Source: UBA1822 sp963615055 (GTDB lineage Bacteria > Bacillota > Negativicutes > Veillonellales > Dialisteraceae). Taken from it: DNA of 64,000 nt. Positions 38,601-46,113 of the stretch are shown here, in pieces (the stretch's first letter is position 1; the number at the start of each line of letters is the position of its first letter). The DNA is taken from the NCBI GenBank assembly GCA_963615055.1, contig CAVEFO010000002.1, forward strand, positions 33,180-97,179, read 5' to 3'. Position numbers and translations under genes: made by a program. The notes below the pieces were generated by a model. The model worked only from the letters and a program-made list of their open reading frames with translations, was not told the origin of the DNA and made no database searches.

Positions 38601-41600
38601 CGCGGACAGCCAGAATATTTCCGTGACCGTCTCTGCCGTCACCGGCGCCAATGGAAATGTGGAGTTGACCGGCGCGGGATTGGCCGGCGGAAACGGACCG
38701 GAAACGGATACGTTTAATCTCGTGACGAAGGGAAAAGAAGGAAATATTACCACAGCCGATGGCACGACGATTTCCGCCAAACGCATCGATCTGACCAGTA
38801 CCAATGGCAGCATCACGGCCGATGTGAATGCGGGCCAGATGCCGATCGACAGCGATACGCTCTCGGCCAGTGTCAATGCGCAGGCGGCTAAAAATATTAC
38901 GCTCACGCAGAAGACGGGCGATATGCGCATCGGAAAAATCTATTCGACCGGCGGCGATGTGACGCTGAATATCACAAACGGCAGCGTCATCGATGCCCTC
39001 CCCTACGGAGCGCTCACGACGTCCGATGAAAGCGCATTGCTTGCAAAATGGCAGGCTATGGGGCTTTTGGGCGGCGACAGCGCGATGGCAAAAGAGAAAC
39101 AAGAAGCCATTGAGGCCTACAATAAAGGCAAAGCGAAGGAAGACCAGATAGCGAATTACAATCAATGGGACGAAAAAGCGTTGCTGTATACGATCGAAGA
39201 CAGCGTCATCAATCCGACATCGGAGACGCTTCCTTCCACGTCCGACAAAGACCCGAATGTCAAAGGAAACAACATCACCATCAACGTGAAAAACAATGCG
39301 GGGCTTGACAGTGAGACGGTAACGACCATCAACTCTATGGATTTCGGAAATTCGGGGCAAGGTCTTGAAAATCTGAAAACGGTGGCCAAAGCGGATGCCT
39401 CGACCGTCACCGTCACAAACAAGGATGACGGCAGCAAAGATTTCACCATCCGGGAAAAATTGCCGATTGGCGTCCAGACGAATACGGCCGCAGGGAAACT
39501 CACGATTGGGAAAATCGAGGGAGGCACGGTCGGCAAGAGCGAAGGCAATGTCTACATCCAGGGACGTACAGAGCGGGACGATACCACGGCCAATAAAGAC
39601 CTGACGATTGATTCCATCAAAGCGGAAGGTGACGTATCCATCGAGGGTCTCGGAAATATTTATAATGGGAACGACGCTGCCGATGTGGCGGCCATTGTGG
39701 CGAAGAGTTTGTATATTGCCTCCGGCGCGAATGCGTCTGTCGGAACGGTAGAAAAAGCCATCACCACCGATTTGGCGGCGACCGGGAATCTTCGTGCAAC
39801 CGGCGTCGGCGTCTACATCGATAATGTCGGAGCCAACAATCTTGCCGTGAAATCCGTTTCCTCCGGCGGAGACATCGTGCTTTCGGCGACGAAGGATATT
39901 GTCATGGCCGATGAAGATACCGGCAGCGGCGACGCGCTCGGACGCATCCAAGTCGAACATGACGGAAGCAATATCACGCTCGTTTCCCGCGAAGGCAGCG
40001 TCGGCGGCGTTTCCAATAAAGAAGACGATACCATCGAATACGATGCAAACGGAAAGCCGATCATGAAGGGCGTCCGCGTGCGCAACAGCGAATCGGGCAA
40101 AGGGCTCGTGACGGTGAAAGCGGCCAAAGACGTCGCCATCGTGGGCGTGACGAACGCGGCCGACGGACAGGCGGCCGGCGGCGTGCTCCATGTGGCAGTT
40201 TCCAGCTCGAAGGAAGGTGGAAAGCTCGAGAATATCGGCCTCCGTGCCAATGGGACGCTTCTGGTCGAGGGTGGTCTTTCGGCGGATAAGACCGTTCGCA
40301 TCGAATCGACGACGGATCTCGCGCTGAATAACGCCATCAGCGCCGGGACGGAACTCTATGTCGGTGCGAAGAACATTACGCAGGAATCGCAAGACATCAG
40401 TAGCTCGGGCAATGTGAAAATCGCGGCTGATGAAAATATCACTCTCAATAGCAACAGTCTCACAGCCGACAAGGATGTGACGCTTGTTGCAGGGAAAGCC
40501 ATCACGGCAGCTGAAACCATCGAGGCAGGAAACAGTGTTTCCATGACCGCCGGCACGACGCTGGACATTTCCGGCGCTGTCACTGCGGGGCAGAATGTGA
40601 CGACGAACTCGACCGGTGATACGACGATTTCCGGAAATATGACAGCCGGGACGGATTTGTCTGTGACGGGGCAGAATATCACGCACGACAAAGGTACGAT
40701 TTTCGGATCGAATGTGACGATTGACGGCAAGAAAGCCGTAGATCTTAAGGGTAGTGATATCATAGCGAAAACCAAAGCTGTTCTTAAGTCCGGGACTTCG
40801 CTTAATGTGGCAGAAACCGTGAATGCCTATAATGAAGATGTCTCCATGACCGCCGGCACGACACTGGATATTTCCGGCGTTGTCGCGGGGCAGAATGTGA
40901 CGACGAACTCGATCGGCGATACGACGGTTTCCGGAAATATGACAGCTATAAACGATATGTCGCTGACATCCCATAAGGATCTGAAGGTCACGGCAAAACT
41001 TCAGTCGATGGGGGGAAGTATCACGACAGAATCTGTGGGTGATACGACTTTGTCCGGATTTGTTACGGCGGAGAAGGATGTCTCCGTGAAGGGACAAAAT
41101 ATCACCCATGACAAAGGCACGATTTCCGGCGCGACGGTGACGATTGACGGGCAGAAAGTCGTGGATCTCAAGGGCACCAGTATCTTTGCAACCAAGGATG
41201 TCGGGATGAACGCCGGGACTTCGCTCAATGTGGCAGAAAAAGTGCAGGCCAATAAAGACGTTTCCATGACGGCCGGCACGACGCTGGATGTGTCCAAAGA
41301 GGTCTCGGCAGGCCAGAAAGTGACGACTGCTTCGACCGGCGACACGACGATTTCCGGAAATGTCACGGCCGGGACGGATTTGTCTGTGACGGCGCAGAAT
41401 GTGACGCAGGAAAAGGGCGCCGTTTCCGGTACGGATGTCGCTGTCACGGCTACGAAGGCTGTGACGCTCTCCGGAGGCAGCATCGAGGGGACGACGGCGA
41501 AGATTTCTGCCGGCAGCGACCTTGCGCAGGCGAAAGCGCATACGTTGAAAACGGCGAAACTCTCGGCGGATTCGACGGGTGAGCTGGCGCTGGAAGGGAC

Positions 41601-44208
41601 GAAGAATCAAATTGCGTCGGCTGTGCTCGACAGCAAGCGTACGGCAGACGGGAATGCGATTGTCTTCCACAACGGTGTGGGCGACTCGGCCGTGACGGTT
41701 ATCAATTCCCTTGATACTCAAAATTCCAAAGTGAAGGGCGACTTACTGCTCGAAAACAGCTCCGACGGATCGTTCCATGTTTATAATCTCCATGCGAATA
41801 ACATCACCGTGAACGCGAACGGGGTGGTGGCGATGGGAATTGATGAGGACACGAATACCGACATCAATGCCCATGGCAAGCTTCATGTCACCGGTCAATC
41901 TGTCTGGAACATTGCGGAAAAAACGCGTGCTATCGGAGAGATTTCCATCCATTCGACAAATGGCGAGATTGTGAATCGTGCACACTTCCTTTCAATCGGA
42001 GGAAATATCACGCTTTCGGCGAATGAAGGACCGATTCTGAATCTTCCGGGCGCCGATGCGGTCACGCTGGACGGGAATGTGACGATGACGGCTAAAGCAT
42101 CCGATAAGAGGGTCATAGAGGAACGAGAAGTCGGCGGCATCAAGTATGAAATTCGCAACGGATCTGTCTACAATTTCGGCAATCTGTTCGCGTATACGGA
42201 AGAAGACACAGCGGATAAGGGGAATATACGTCTCGTTTCCGAAACGGGCGATGTAAACAATTACGACGACAATTTCACAGGCGAGTATGAAGTCGATGGT
42301 ACGACTTATAATATCGCGGTGAAAGATATCGAAATGTCTGCGGCAAACGGCTTGCTCTACACGGGGCCGGATAATTTGGTCGCGGGCGGAAAGATCACGC
42401 TCACAGCCAAAGAAGGGCTCGGTAGCATCGGGAGGAATATCATTGCCCGCAGTGATGTTTCCATTACTGCGACGGACGGCAGCATTTATAATGGTGCCCA
42501 TATCGGCTCGGTGGACGGCAGTGTCACGATAAAGGCGGAAAAAGGTTCGGTGGTGAATACGCTGACCGGAAACATTTTGGCCGGCGGCGGCAATGCGCAG
42601 CTGATTGCAGGCGGTGCGACGGAAGAAAATCGTCCGTTTTATATGGCAACGTCCGAAGGAGAGGCGAAGGCTGTCACGCCGAGTGTCGACAGTGCGGACA
42701 TTTCGGTGGTGAAAGCGTACAAGTATTACAAGCCGGATGCGACCGATACTTACGTGAGAATTGATGATATGACGGATGTCGATCACCTGTCGAAGGATGA
42801 GCTTGCCAGTATCGTGACCACGACGACGTATGTGGATAAGGCCGGCGCCGATCAGGATCTGGCCTTTACGGGAGACGGTGTGGAAACGGTCACCATCAGC
42901 GTGACGGTCGGCGATAAGACGGAAACGAAGACGGCGATCAAGGGCGACATGGAATTCTTCCGCGCGGGCGATGTACTGAATCGCGGCAATGTGGTCGCTA
43001 TGGGTAAGACGGAACAGGTGGGTGAAGAAGTTCGCACGGTGGAACCCGGTACGATTACGCTTCGTTCCGATCACGGCGATGTCATCAACTATGATAATTT
43101 CCAAAAAGTAAACGGCGAAGAGCACGAATGGTTCCAGGGCTGGAAATACATGATTTCCGCGGGCAACATCGGACTCGTGGCGCCGGAAGGACATTTCTAC
43201 AATGATTTTGCCTTCTTGACGGCCGGCGATTTGACGCTTTCGTCGAAGGGCGATATGACGGTCGGGAAAGATTTCTCGATTGCCGATGTTGGCGGCAATA
43301 TCAACATCACATCGACGGAAGGGAAGATTTATAACGGGACCGACTCCACGTTGGTGGCCGGAAAGGATATGAATCTTTCGGCGGCGAAAGGTGTCGAAAA
43401 CGGCGGATCGCTTGTGGGCGGTAACAATGTGAGCATCCAAACGGAGACGGGCGATATCAATAGCACGGGCGACGTACACGCGCTGAATGGTGCTGTCGAA
43501 GCGGCGACCAAATACGGGAATGTGAATTTGGCGGAAGTGTCCGGTGATCGGGTGAGTGCTACGGCGGGCGGTGAAGACCACAAAATTTCGATGGGGAAGA
43601 CTACCGTCGGCTCCTATCTCAAACTCCATGGCGATTATATCGATACGCCGATTGATGTGCAGCATGGGGATTCCTATAAGGGTGTCATTCATTTCGATAT
43701 CGCGGGCGGCGTCGAAAATTCGATGGTGAAAGGCAATGTCGATTTGCAAAATGCCGGTGACAGTGTCTTTGATACGCTGCATGTCACGGATGCGGATATC
43801 CGTATCACCGAGGGCGGGAGATTCGATTCCGACAGAATTCGCGTACACGGCAATGCCGGTATTTCCGCCATGGGCAGCAAGACGATGATTTTCGGCGCGA
43901 TGCCCAAAGCCGAGGAGGCGAATTACGTTTATGCCGATAAGGGTGATTGGATGAGCCTTCATATCGAGGATGGGCACCATCAGAGTTCGAACGGCCTCCT
44001 CGTCCGTAGAGATGACGGGTACTATGCCGATCGGCAAAGATTTACGCTCGAAGATTTGGCGCGGCAATATACCGGATACAAGATGTTTGCGGATGCTTAC
44101 AGCTATATCGGGGATCCGATGATTTTCTTTGATCGGTATGATATTTTCGAAAACACCGTGACATTTGGCTCCGGTGCGGAAGATGAGGAAGAATTTACGA
44201 TTGTTTAA
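26605..44208 (+). CDS. LktA-like giant filamentous adhesin, body (continues 25447 frame after TAG)
   Basis: Body of the TpsA adhesin, 5,867 residues from the first ATG after the TAG (6,253 residues for the joined gene). It is built of beta-helix repeats of about 50-60 residues of the type VAVNxIxxxTxAxVxxS, with VGVGA and GGG loops, as in Fusobacterium LktA. Charged low-complexity linkers lie at about residues 242-387, 575-647 and 823-920. A segment near 4640-4960 has three copies of VSMTAGTTLDxS with GDTTISGN. The tail ends EDEEEFTIV. No cysteine-rich or toxin domain was seen. ATG 26605 has no good ribosome site and no signal peptide, so this part cannot be exported on its own. The tpsB gene follows 206 bp on. 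Confidence 0.88.
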   Translation: MKIGAVKKVSDTAKKFFDKTNVLMDESVAAATVTIGQGAKVESTAGDTSIKAESAVNNDLSLTIQPTVTAKEGDPASKSDDITKTYLSGASIYNGSTSAANVNILGDVKSKKDLTISADATNTSKVATTIQKANAQGATSYMNAVVNVVSHKTTAAVNLAEGATVSAGGALKATANTDTSLDVTGKIATDNVAVVSTAINLVGTDTDASVHVDTTLTGASVETSAKNTVSKLDITTDNAYEKPESGDASGGESGGESGGSGDTSGGGSEDADAGDDSVEERVIDVDATAPAEDGEISVAAALKALLGSDEESQKEESGILAANKDADEKMAATSGDTDAVKDEKGTTETDTEQKTEMKGDGATKEEQKASSEEKEKKEEEKKATGWNEYVDIGASVMVGHFKNTATVDVGAKGSLVSEGDVTVKADTEVAKSSITTVNTLLNTNTDTKAVVSAAVAVKNMKNNASVILSGSEAKHDIIKAGGAVNLSANVVDQPSEGESDKQEPTMVTQAFVATDVGDEGKTVIPFGATGTVGIAKVTGNANVYVGKNAKVTAGGTATIESTVSGQDIVQAGKEVIKKEEKKDEGGTEGSGSGEGGAEGSASKSEGGEGSAGGSGEGSEGGAEGGAGGTEGGDGKDDESSTPTSSGNKVGLGGTVAVQNRYMNGKTEVAAGAVIEAGEIALSSKNTTTAGASALGGAKTSNVGVTGMVSYMGGESNARVLVDSGASLNASVKGTGKEATTGKVSISAENTSTIVNKAGLTDISKSTAVGASVGVVSYDVLSEAKVKNFTTDAAAAKGTFSATAFEVTSTNASTIKNSTVAGVTSGDEKKPDEKKDTESQDSAGGEALKVRAEKTKEGGDSDEKAVELAKVSVSSEGTKEEKEVTDPEAPSEADTEVAKDADGNADTQSDEKTEAQEQANSTVNIASAGAVSWNDVKTSAIAEISGITVTGVGDKASTKVEATDTSSITADSGATALIAEGKEKETTKFGATLAGGVAGNDLLKTTRATISDVKLENMTSVLNAATNSGTQQATGMSVGTAKKAGKGFSAVTSASVNYATNRVAAEMKNVTTGGVVINMASNNDIQIAGGLSKQATLQTVAAGAAVSINKVKNDTTALISGGQYGTEEAAAVVTNSAYSTLMQIGGASSIGIAEGENAYLGLNAAVAVNTVKNTLSATIENATIYATGEEVTNVAQDGIVPDEEIQDQLKLAIKEELTKQVQDLADKGVAAAKEAVNEVIDAVGKDMGLAIDSEGDPTSTGTPDSDKASQVDYEETETEEGATTNYAELAELTKTLVGAGNLISTGAFSLSGGSKGSAAAAVSYASVQNNVKANITGSTIVANQVSSRSGTDTIIADAAIGSAYSSEAKGMAAAGSVALSRIQSTTEASIEDSTITVGSVTVSADNKSFLISAAGEGTSAKSYAAAGMGWAQNTLGNTTIAKVLGSTIAASDETGLALNVTADNTSKVYAVGAGLGIGLGNGANIDGAFAGNTGVNSTQALVDKSDKNDKTTISGAQSVNVAANSASTQKAVAGNISAGNKTVSVGGAVAVNKIGSDAAHQSVSAALKASDVTTVTDSTISVFAKDDDSLLTIAAGGGVKAGDGVGVSAQGSVAISRLYKDSQAEMENTSIDKDKEKKATVAVKAESTGNITGSGAAMSIPAGGAVNVSGAAGVSLVTLAGDTSATVKGGTQDVKDASVTAESKRNVLNVGVGLGVAGGKAVSVNTEANVAVNKLANNVYANVVDAAVHADNNVVVAAANTSALKNYGGGLSLAAASGVASVGVGATVAVNTISGDTIATVSGSDITAAGKGDAVKVTEYTESTDEKGKFTSAEKEKKGFIVTADSKQTLKNVSVTAGISAATKVGVSVDATVATNQISGTTAAKVTGTDINKDQATAGDVAVLAHDETSLSGIVGTLSVGGGALAGVNAGAAVDTNTFSRDTSAMVEGSADKKTVKAKDLSVRASSAADISTIEQDAGVGGGYVGVGASGAVSVNKFTGTTKAAMTNVSAQADSADVSANTAKKTRIFTGSYNIEGGFAAVSATAGVITVRDESKTMAALNRSTLETAKAASVYAGNTEHISTKAINTSLAFGLGAGVGAVVSVNNLENTVSASVSDSNVSADTDVSVKAKNDTTLESTNGSGGGSIVGVGVGVAINNIRSGTAASVSGGSISAKNIEVKADETRAIQALGVAASAGLVGIGTNVNINNIGTALADTYEYDNGSYSTGEIRQKALDGLETADKATAKLATSGYAKEAGATATSHKSAQENDAGWDSQKTDTRTPGVLTSVSGATLTATGNANISGAATTNGNVNMAQSSVGVAGVNVAVGITDVKTNNQVTIADSNVTGQEINVEAANGGTFKQEVAQASVAGITANVAVSRLTRTGDNVVDISGSTLKAETHRVANASTDANTTTALNISALESMQMSNKVVGTGVSGAAAGVLFATVEDKLNNTVAIDDGSKLSAVDYATVTTRATETKLKEGTTTGELVTTTKDVEAEKPEYKVINIAAVNTSKSTAEAYVNAVALASGDAANAKAILGSSDHKTGINKVSIGQNNTFEAGTVNVLSTNAAEVSAKVGSVSASAVKGGGVVSRAEAYGTSEIDIGDGTQMIADAVNVAALAKMKTDADTHGFNVGLVDAVVNRAYANLYGQVGVRVGDISFASNQWVDTQTQALNENGETQIVAGHTVSGAGGDLAIAAYDDSTNTANIDGTTVGGVAASGTNEAYTNSDSHVSVELSAKSMEAKSVTLAAGSGVTSIAKANGDGGGIVEVSPVAAKAINSVKSDTKLIVNGNYNISGDFAAATYNHANTKLMTDAMNVSVAGIGGTSATNTAEQKAETTVSDAVIHAGGKVGIGAENSYTFSPLDGQNYVIKGNGYGAVNAATAGLTNTVNSTATTNLGNVTSEGEQKYWADTDNNITSDAFVYSLGAVSNAFMSNELNVNTNNLITTKAGTTLKTLGKDSDIIFGVADDETITNRAKAENSVSLAGAVSAKTYNNITRNNKVQIDGNIYGRRNVKLYAGKFETDEFGTLNLKTDAEVFNRSFISMSVTPTLENKFKQNNIVEINGNVESVQDVNLYADAGKEYISSFVGYYTAYGGKGDPQYVAKTNGKLNVDQDGNPTGGNYETDNHVTVTGNVTAGVSNYQKVTIGGDTYKGLVVLTKEQYGYMAAYYQKKGERVPENYVVLMSDADYEKLPDAEKANAAYRKMSDFVKIYDENEKETDKAGISASDFTVGTYNYVSNIESRITELVKLIREYPEGSSARLGYEAEYASLMEMLVASGLAKKNADGNDYTVSGELYVNYIELPDMVASGGNINVQTSNISGSGALTAKGTPTIEIQNNTSLATNVNSVIVTEPGGKMYYNTLSMESKDDIAKTNQDTSRTVGALSVADGNAGTITIQGNAQKSSAVASDQMHYLVDGEEKTAPIVSDINIRGEVYAKNGTVEIRSQADDIVVSGKNETTGKETAIHGNTVRLIAAQGSVTQSYIDGIVNIGGDVKEQYKDKYTGEYSKTEGETKVNVDTGVVQSSGGRIAGSNVFINAADVNLNGTVQSGYDNFYVTISKDTRLDDQNHISATGTKTVETRLEEIESNNAGRNVTDHSVLGNPNYCVITGGETYNEDKGYYEYVVPVYYNPTTKTLLTPDVESKGGNIFINGRLSSTGGGKIVCLDGVSDIHIENNLSNDLKTGNLVSNDVEGVVRLGDTLSKTITEITRGDDGTMNYKTYAMVKTDDAEAGALTWDSATKGWDANYTYLTKEADGKVYYNPTTGLRYNWTEGKQVGETKTYEATWYNKWWGLSSSKSELSEKMTNHERKESETVGVTSTEDKTNGTYIGMNDKASPSDVLDVFDYYNLKTDSTKIDEERHWSQGVFWCHKYTYLRWTRTTGEEFARTYSVKADQSVPIQFIGAMDGNSETSVVSQGNIELAGSLGNVNTYQDASGVSVKGDVTVESKAGNIVQTGGAIYGENVSLTAAGDIKGIEITTGDSLKLSAVNQGSADSQNISVTVSAVTGANGNVELTGAGLAGGNGPETDTFNLVTKGKEGNITTADGTTISAKRIDLTSTNGSITADVNAGQMPIDSDTLSASVNAQAAKNITLTQKTGDMRIGKIYSTGGDVTLNITNGSVIDALPYGALTTSDESALLAKWQAMGLLGGDSAMAKEKQEAIEAYNKGKAKEDQIANYNQWDEKALLYTIEDSVINPTSETLPSTSDKDPNVKGNNITINVKNNAGLDSETVTTINSMDFGNSGQGLENLKTVAKADASTVTVTNKDDGSKDFTIREKLPIGVQTNTAAGKLTIGKIEGGTVGKSEGNVYIQGRTERDDTTANKDLTIDSIKAEGDVSIEGLGNIYNGNDAADVAAIVAKSLYIASGANASVGTVEKAITTDLAATGNLRATGVGVYIDNVGANNLAVKSVSSGGDIVLSATKDIVMADEDTGSGDALGRIQVEHDGSNITLVSREGSVGGVSNKEDDTIEYDANGKPIMKGVRVRNSESGKGLVTVKAAKDVAIVGVTNAADGQAAGGVLHVAVSSSKEGGKLENIGLRANGTLLVEGGLSADKTVRIESTTDLALNNAISAGTELYVGAKNITQESQDISSSGNVKIAADENITLNSNSLTADKDVTLVAGKAITAAETIEAGNSVSMTAGTTLDISGAVTAGQNVTTNSTGDTTISGNMTAGTDLSVTGQNITHDKGTIFGSNVTIDGKKAVDLKGSDIIAKTKAVLKSGTSLNVAETVNAYNEDVSMTAGTTLDISGVVAGQNVTTNSIGDTTVSGNMTAINDMSLTSHKDLKVTAKLQSMGGSITTESVGDTTLSGFVTAEKDVSVKGQNITHDKGTISGATVTIDGQKVVDLKGTSIFATKDVGMNAGTSLNVAEKVQANKDVSMTAGTTLDVSKEVSAGQKVTTASTGDTTISGNVTAGTDLSVTAQNVTQEKGAVSGTDVAVTATKAVTLSGGSIEGTTAKISAGSDLAQAKAHTLKTAKLSADSTGELALEGTKNQIASAVLDSKRTADGNAIVFHNGVGDSAVTVINSLDTQNSKVKGDLLLENSSDGSFHVYNLHANNITVNANGVVAMGIDEDTNTDINAHGKLHVTGQSVWNIAEKTRAIGEISIHSTNGEIVNRAHFLSIGGNITLSANEGPILNLPGADAVTLDGNVTMTAKASDKRVIEEREVGGIKYEIRNGSVYNFGNLFAYTEEDTADKGNIRLVSETGDVNNYDDNFTGEYEVDGTTYNIAVKDIEMSAANGLLYTGPDNLVAGGKITLTAKEGLGSIGRNIIARSDVSITATDGSIYNGAHIGSVDGSVTIKAEKGSVVNTLTGNILAGGGNAQLIAGGATEENRPFYMATSEGEAKAVTPSVDSADISVVKAYKYYKPDATDTYVRIDDMTDVDHLSKDELASIVTTTTYVDKAGADQDLAFTGDGVETVTISVTVGDKTETKTAIKGDMEFFRAGDVLNRGNVVAMGKTEQVGEEVRTVEPGTITLRSDHGDVINYDNFQKVNGEEHEWFQGWKYMISAGNIGLVAPEGHFYNDFAFLTAGDLTLSSKGDMTVGKDFSIADVGGNINITSTEGKIYNGTDSTLVAGKDMNLSAAKGVENGGSLVGGNNVSIQTETGDINSTGDVHALNGAVEAATKYGNVNLAEVSGDRVSATAGGEDHKISMGKTTVGSYLKLHGDYIDTPIDVQHGDSYKGVIHFDIAGGVENSMVKGNVDLQNAGDSVFDTLHVTDADIRITEGGRFDSDRIRVHGNAGISAMGSKTMIFGAMPKAEEANYVYADKGDWMSLHIEDGHHQSSNGLLVRRDDGYYADRQRFTLEDLARQYTGYKMFADAYSYIGDPMIFFDRYDIFENTVTFGSGAEDEEEFTIV
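40531..41490 (+). repeat. Internal repeats in the adhesin body
   Basis: Three DNA copies of the block encoding VSMTAGTTLD (starting near 40537, 40843 and 41263), each followed by AGQ.VTT.S.GDTT.SGN and a GQNITHDKGTI-type unit; very similar at the nucleotide level, so open to recombination. Confidence 0.8.
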
Positions 44209-44370
44209 GGAAGCGCTGATTAAATCGTTATCTCATTTTGCGACAAGCATAATTATGCAAGACAAGGAAAAGGGTGACGCAAATAGTGAGGCTATTTAAG
44301 GAGCCCTTTGACGCAGTATTGCATAATTATGCCGCAAAATCAGATTCTTCGATTTAATCAGTGGTTCCTT
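44207..44370 (+). mobile_element. 164-bp inverted-repeat (MITE-like) element, copy 1
   Basis: Begins AAGGAAGCGCTGATTAAATC and ends in its imperfect complement GATTTAATCAGTGGTTCCTT; inner inverted pieces (GCATAATTATGC) also pair. Too short to encode anything. The second copy at 46780 has the same length and opposite orientation. Its first two bases are the last two of the adhesin TAA stop codon. Confidence 0.85.
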
Positions 44371-44414
44371 AATGAGTGGTTTCGTTCACTCGTATGACGG
44401 AGGAAAGGATACGT

Positions 44415-46097
44415 ATGAAAAAGACATTCGTGAGCGCGGCCTTACTGGGAGCTCTGTTTCCGCTTGGCGCTGTCTTGGCGGCGCCTACCGGGTCTGAGGA
44501 TATCAATACCAATGCGGGCGCGCAACTTTCTCAGATGCAGGAGCATTTGGAGCGTGAATTGGTGGCGCGGCAGATTAGCGAGCAGCGCGAAAAAACAAGA
44601 GCGGAAGTAGAAAAAAAGAAAGAGGAAACGCGGCAGACGAGCGATATTTCCTTTTTCTTAAATCAACTTGTCATCGAAGAATCAAGTGTTTTATCGGCCG
44701 AAGAGCTGGCGGCCGTCAAGGCGCAGTATGAAGGACGGGAGGTATCGCTCGCCGATCTGTATGGAGCGGAAGATGCCATCAACCGGCTGTATGAGAGTCA
44801 CGGGTATGTCACATGCCGTGCGTTTCTGCGGCCGCAAAGGATTGAGGACGGCGTCGTCCGCATCGATTTGGTGGAGAGTACCGTCGGCCGCGCCGTACTG
44901 GAAGGAAACAAACATACGGATGCGAAATATATCCTGAATCGGTTGCCGCTTACCGAAGGGACTATTCCGACTTTTGGGCGGCTCAATCGCGAGCAACTTC
45001 GCTTCAATGGGACAAACGATGCGCAGCTTCGCATTGTACTCAAAGCGGGGAAAGCCGAAGGGACGACGGATTATTACATCACGGTGAAAGAGCCGAAAAA
45101 CAGTTCGTGGACACTTTTTGCGGATAATATGGGCGCCAAAAGTACCGGCCAATATCGGGCGGGGCTCTTTTACAACAATCGCAGTCTTTCCGGCCTGCGA
45201 AATCCGCTCATATTGGGCACGGTTTTCAGCCAAGGGACGGCCGCTTTCAGCGCGATGTATTCGCACCCGGTGGGTCGAAGCGGCGGGAAGCTGAATTTCG
45301 GAATGAATTTCAATACCGTTCGGCAAGTCAAAGATACGAAGCTTTCTGAGACGAGGGGGCACGCCGCTGCGTTTTCATTGGGATATACGCAGCCGCTCTG
45401 CGTGTCGGAAACATTTCGCAGTGAATTTTCCGTGGATTTGCGGCGGCAGAGTTCGGTTTCTGATTTGAATATGAAAGACAGTAATACCGACTTTCGTGTT
45501 GTGGATGATACGGTGACGGATTTGTCGCTGGGTCTGGCGATGACGAAATACGGAGATCGTTCGGTTTTTTATCGAAAACACACGCTGACATTCGGCAGAA
45601 GCTCGTCTGATTCCCGTATAAAAACGGAAACAAAGAATTTCGGATTTTACAAATTGGCTATGCTGTTTCAGAAGTATTATGCAAACGGACAAAATTTTTC
45701 CGCCCGTTTGGATGGGCAGTACAGCTTCCAAAAAAATCTGGTCAGCTCGCGGCAATTTTATCTCGGCGGGATGTACAGTGTCCGCGGGTATGAGGAAAAT
45801 TATCTGAGCGGTGTCAGCGGGCTGACTCTGAGTCTGGAATATGGCGTGCCGGTGACGAAAGACAGAAAGGTTCGCGCTTTTGGGTTCTTTGATTACGGGC
45901 GGATTTTCAGTGAAAACGGGGAAAGTCAAAATAAGGAGCGCTATCTGGTGAGTACCGGGCTCGGTATCCGGGCGCAAATGGGCGAACATGCTTCCGGTAC
46001 CTTAGTGTTCGGATTCCCGCTGAAACGGGATTTCCCCGGCAAAGCGGATCATGTCTCGGCTGTTCGTGTCAATTTCACAATCAGCGCCCAGTTCTGA
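44415..46097 (+). CDS. TpsB outer-membrane transporter (ShlB/FhaC family)
   Basis: Omp85-superfamily pore that exports the adjacent TpsA adhesin. ATG 44415 follows GGAGGAAAGGA and gives 560 residues. Order: signal peptide (ends LGAVLAAP), a charged helix at about 27-75 (REKTRAEVEKKKEETRQ) like the FhaC plug helix, POTRA 1 (about 77-155, FFLNQLVIEE to RIDLVES), POTRA 2 (about 156-225, GNKHTDAKYILNRLPL), then a 16-strand-type barrel with the superfamily VRGY motif (MYSVRGYEENYLSG) and C-terminal Phe (TISAQF). It lies downstream of its partner, the reverse of the lktB-lktA order. A 164-bp element separates the two. Confidence 0.93.
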   Translation: MKKTFVSAALLGALFPLGAVLAAPTGSEDINTNAGAQLSQMQEHLERELVARQISEQREKTRAEVEKKKEETRQTSDISFFLNQLVIEESSVLSAEELAAVKAQYEGREVSLADLYGAEDAINRLYESHGYVTCRAFLRPQRIEDGVVRIDLVESTVGRAVLEGNKHTDAKYILNRLPLTEGTIPTFGRLNREQLRFNGTNDAQLRIVLKAGKAEGTTDYYITVKEPKNSSWTLFADNMGAKSTGQYRAGLFYNNRSLSGLRNPLILGTVFSQGTAAFSAMYSHPVGRSGGKLNFGMNFNTVRQVKDTKLSETRGHAAAFSLGYTQPLCVSETFRSEFSVDLRRQSSVSDLNMKDSNTDFRVVDDTVTDLSLGLAMTKYGDRSVFYRKHTLTFGRSSSDSRIKTETKNFGFYKLAMLFQKYYANGQNFSARLDGQYSFQKNLVSSRQFYLGGMYSVRGYEENYLSGVSGLTLSLEYGVPVTKDRKVRAFGFFDYGRIFSENGESQNKERYLVSTGLGIRAQMGEHASGTLVFGFPLKRDFPGKADHVSAVRVNFTISAQF

Positions 46098-46113
46098 TTG
46101 AGGGGATGACGAG

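Noticed and set aside
37195..41721. A 1,508-codon open frame on the minus strand opposite the giant adhesin (and others at 902-3301, 25366-27237, 30823-32844, 32872-35154)
   Set aside because: They mirror the codon pattern of the repetitive plus-strand genes, are full of Arg/His/Ile, lack ribosome sites and show no domain; they are shadows.
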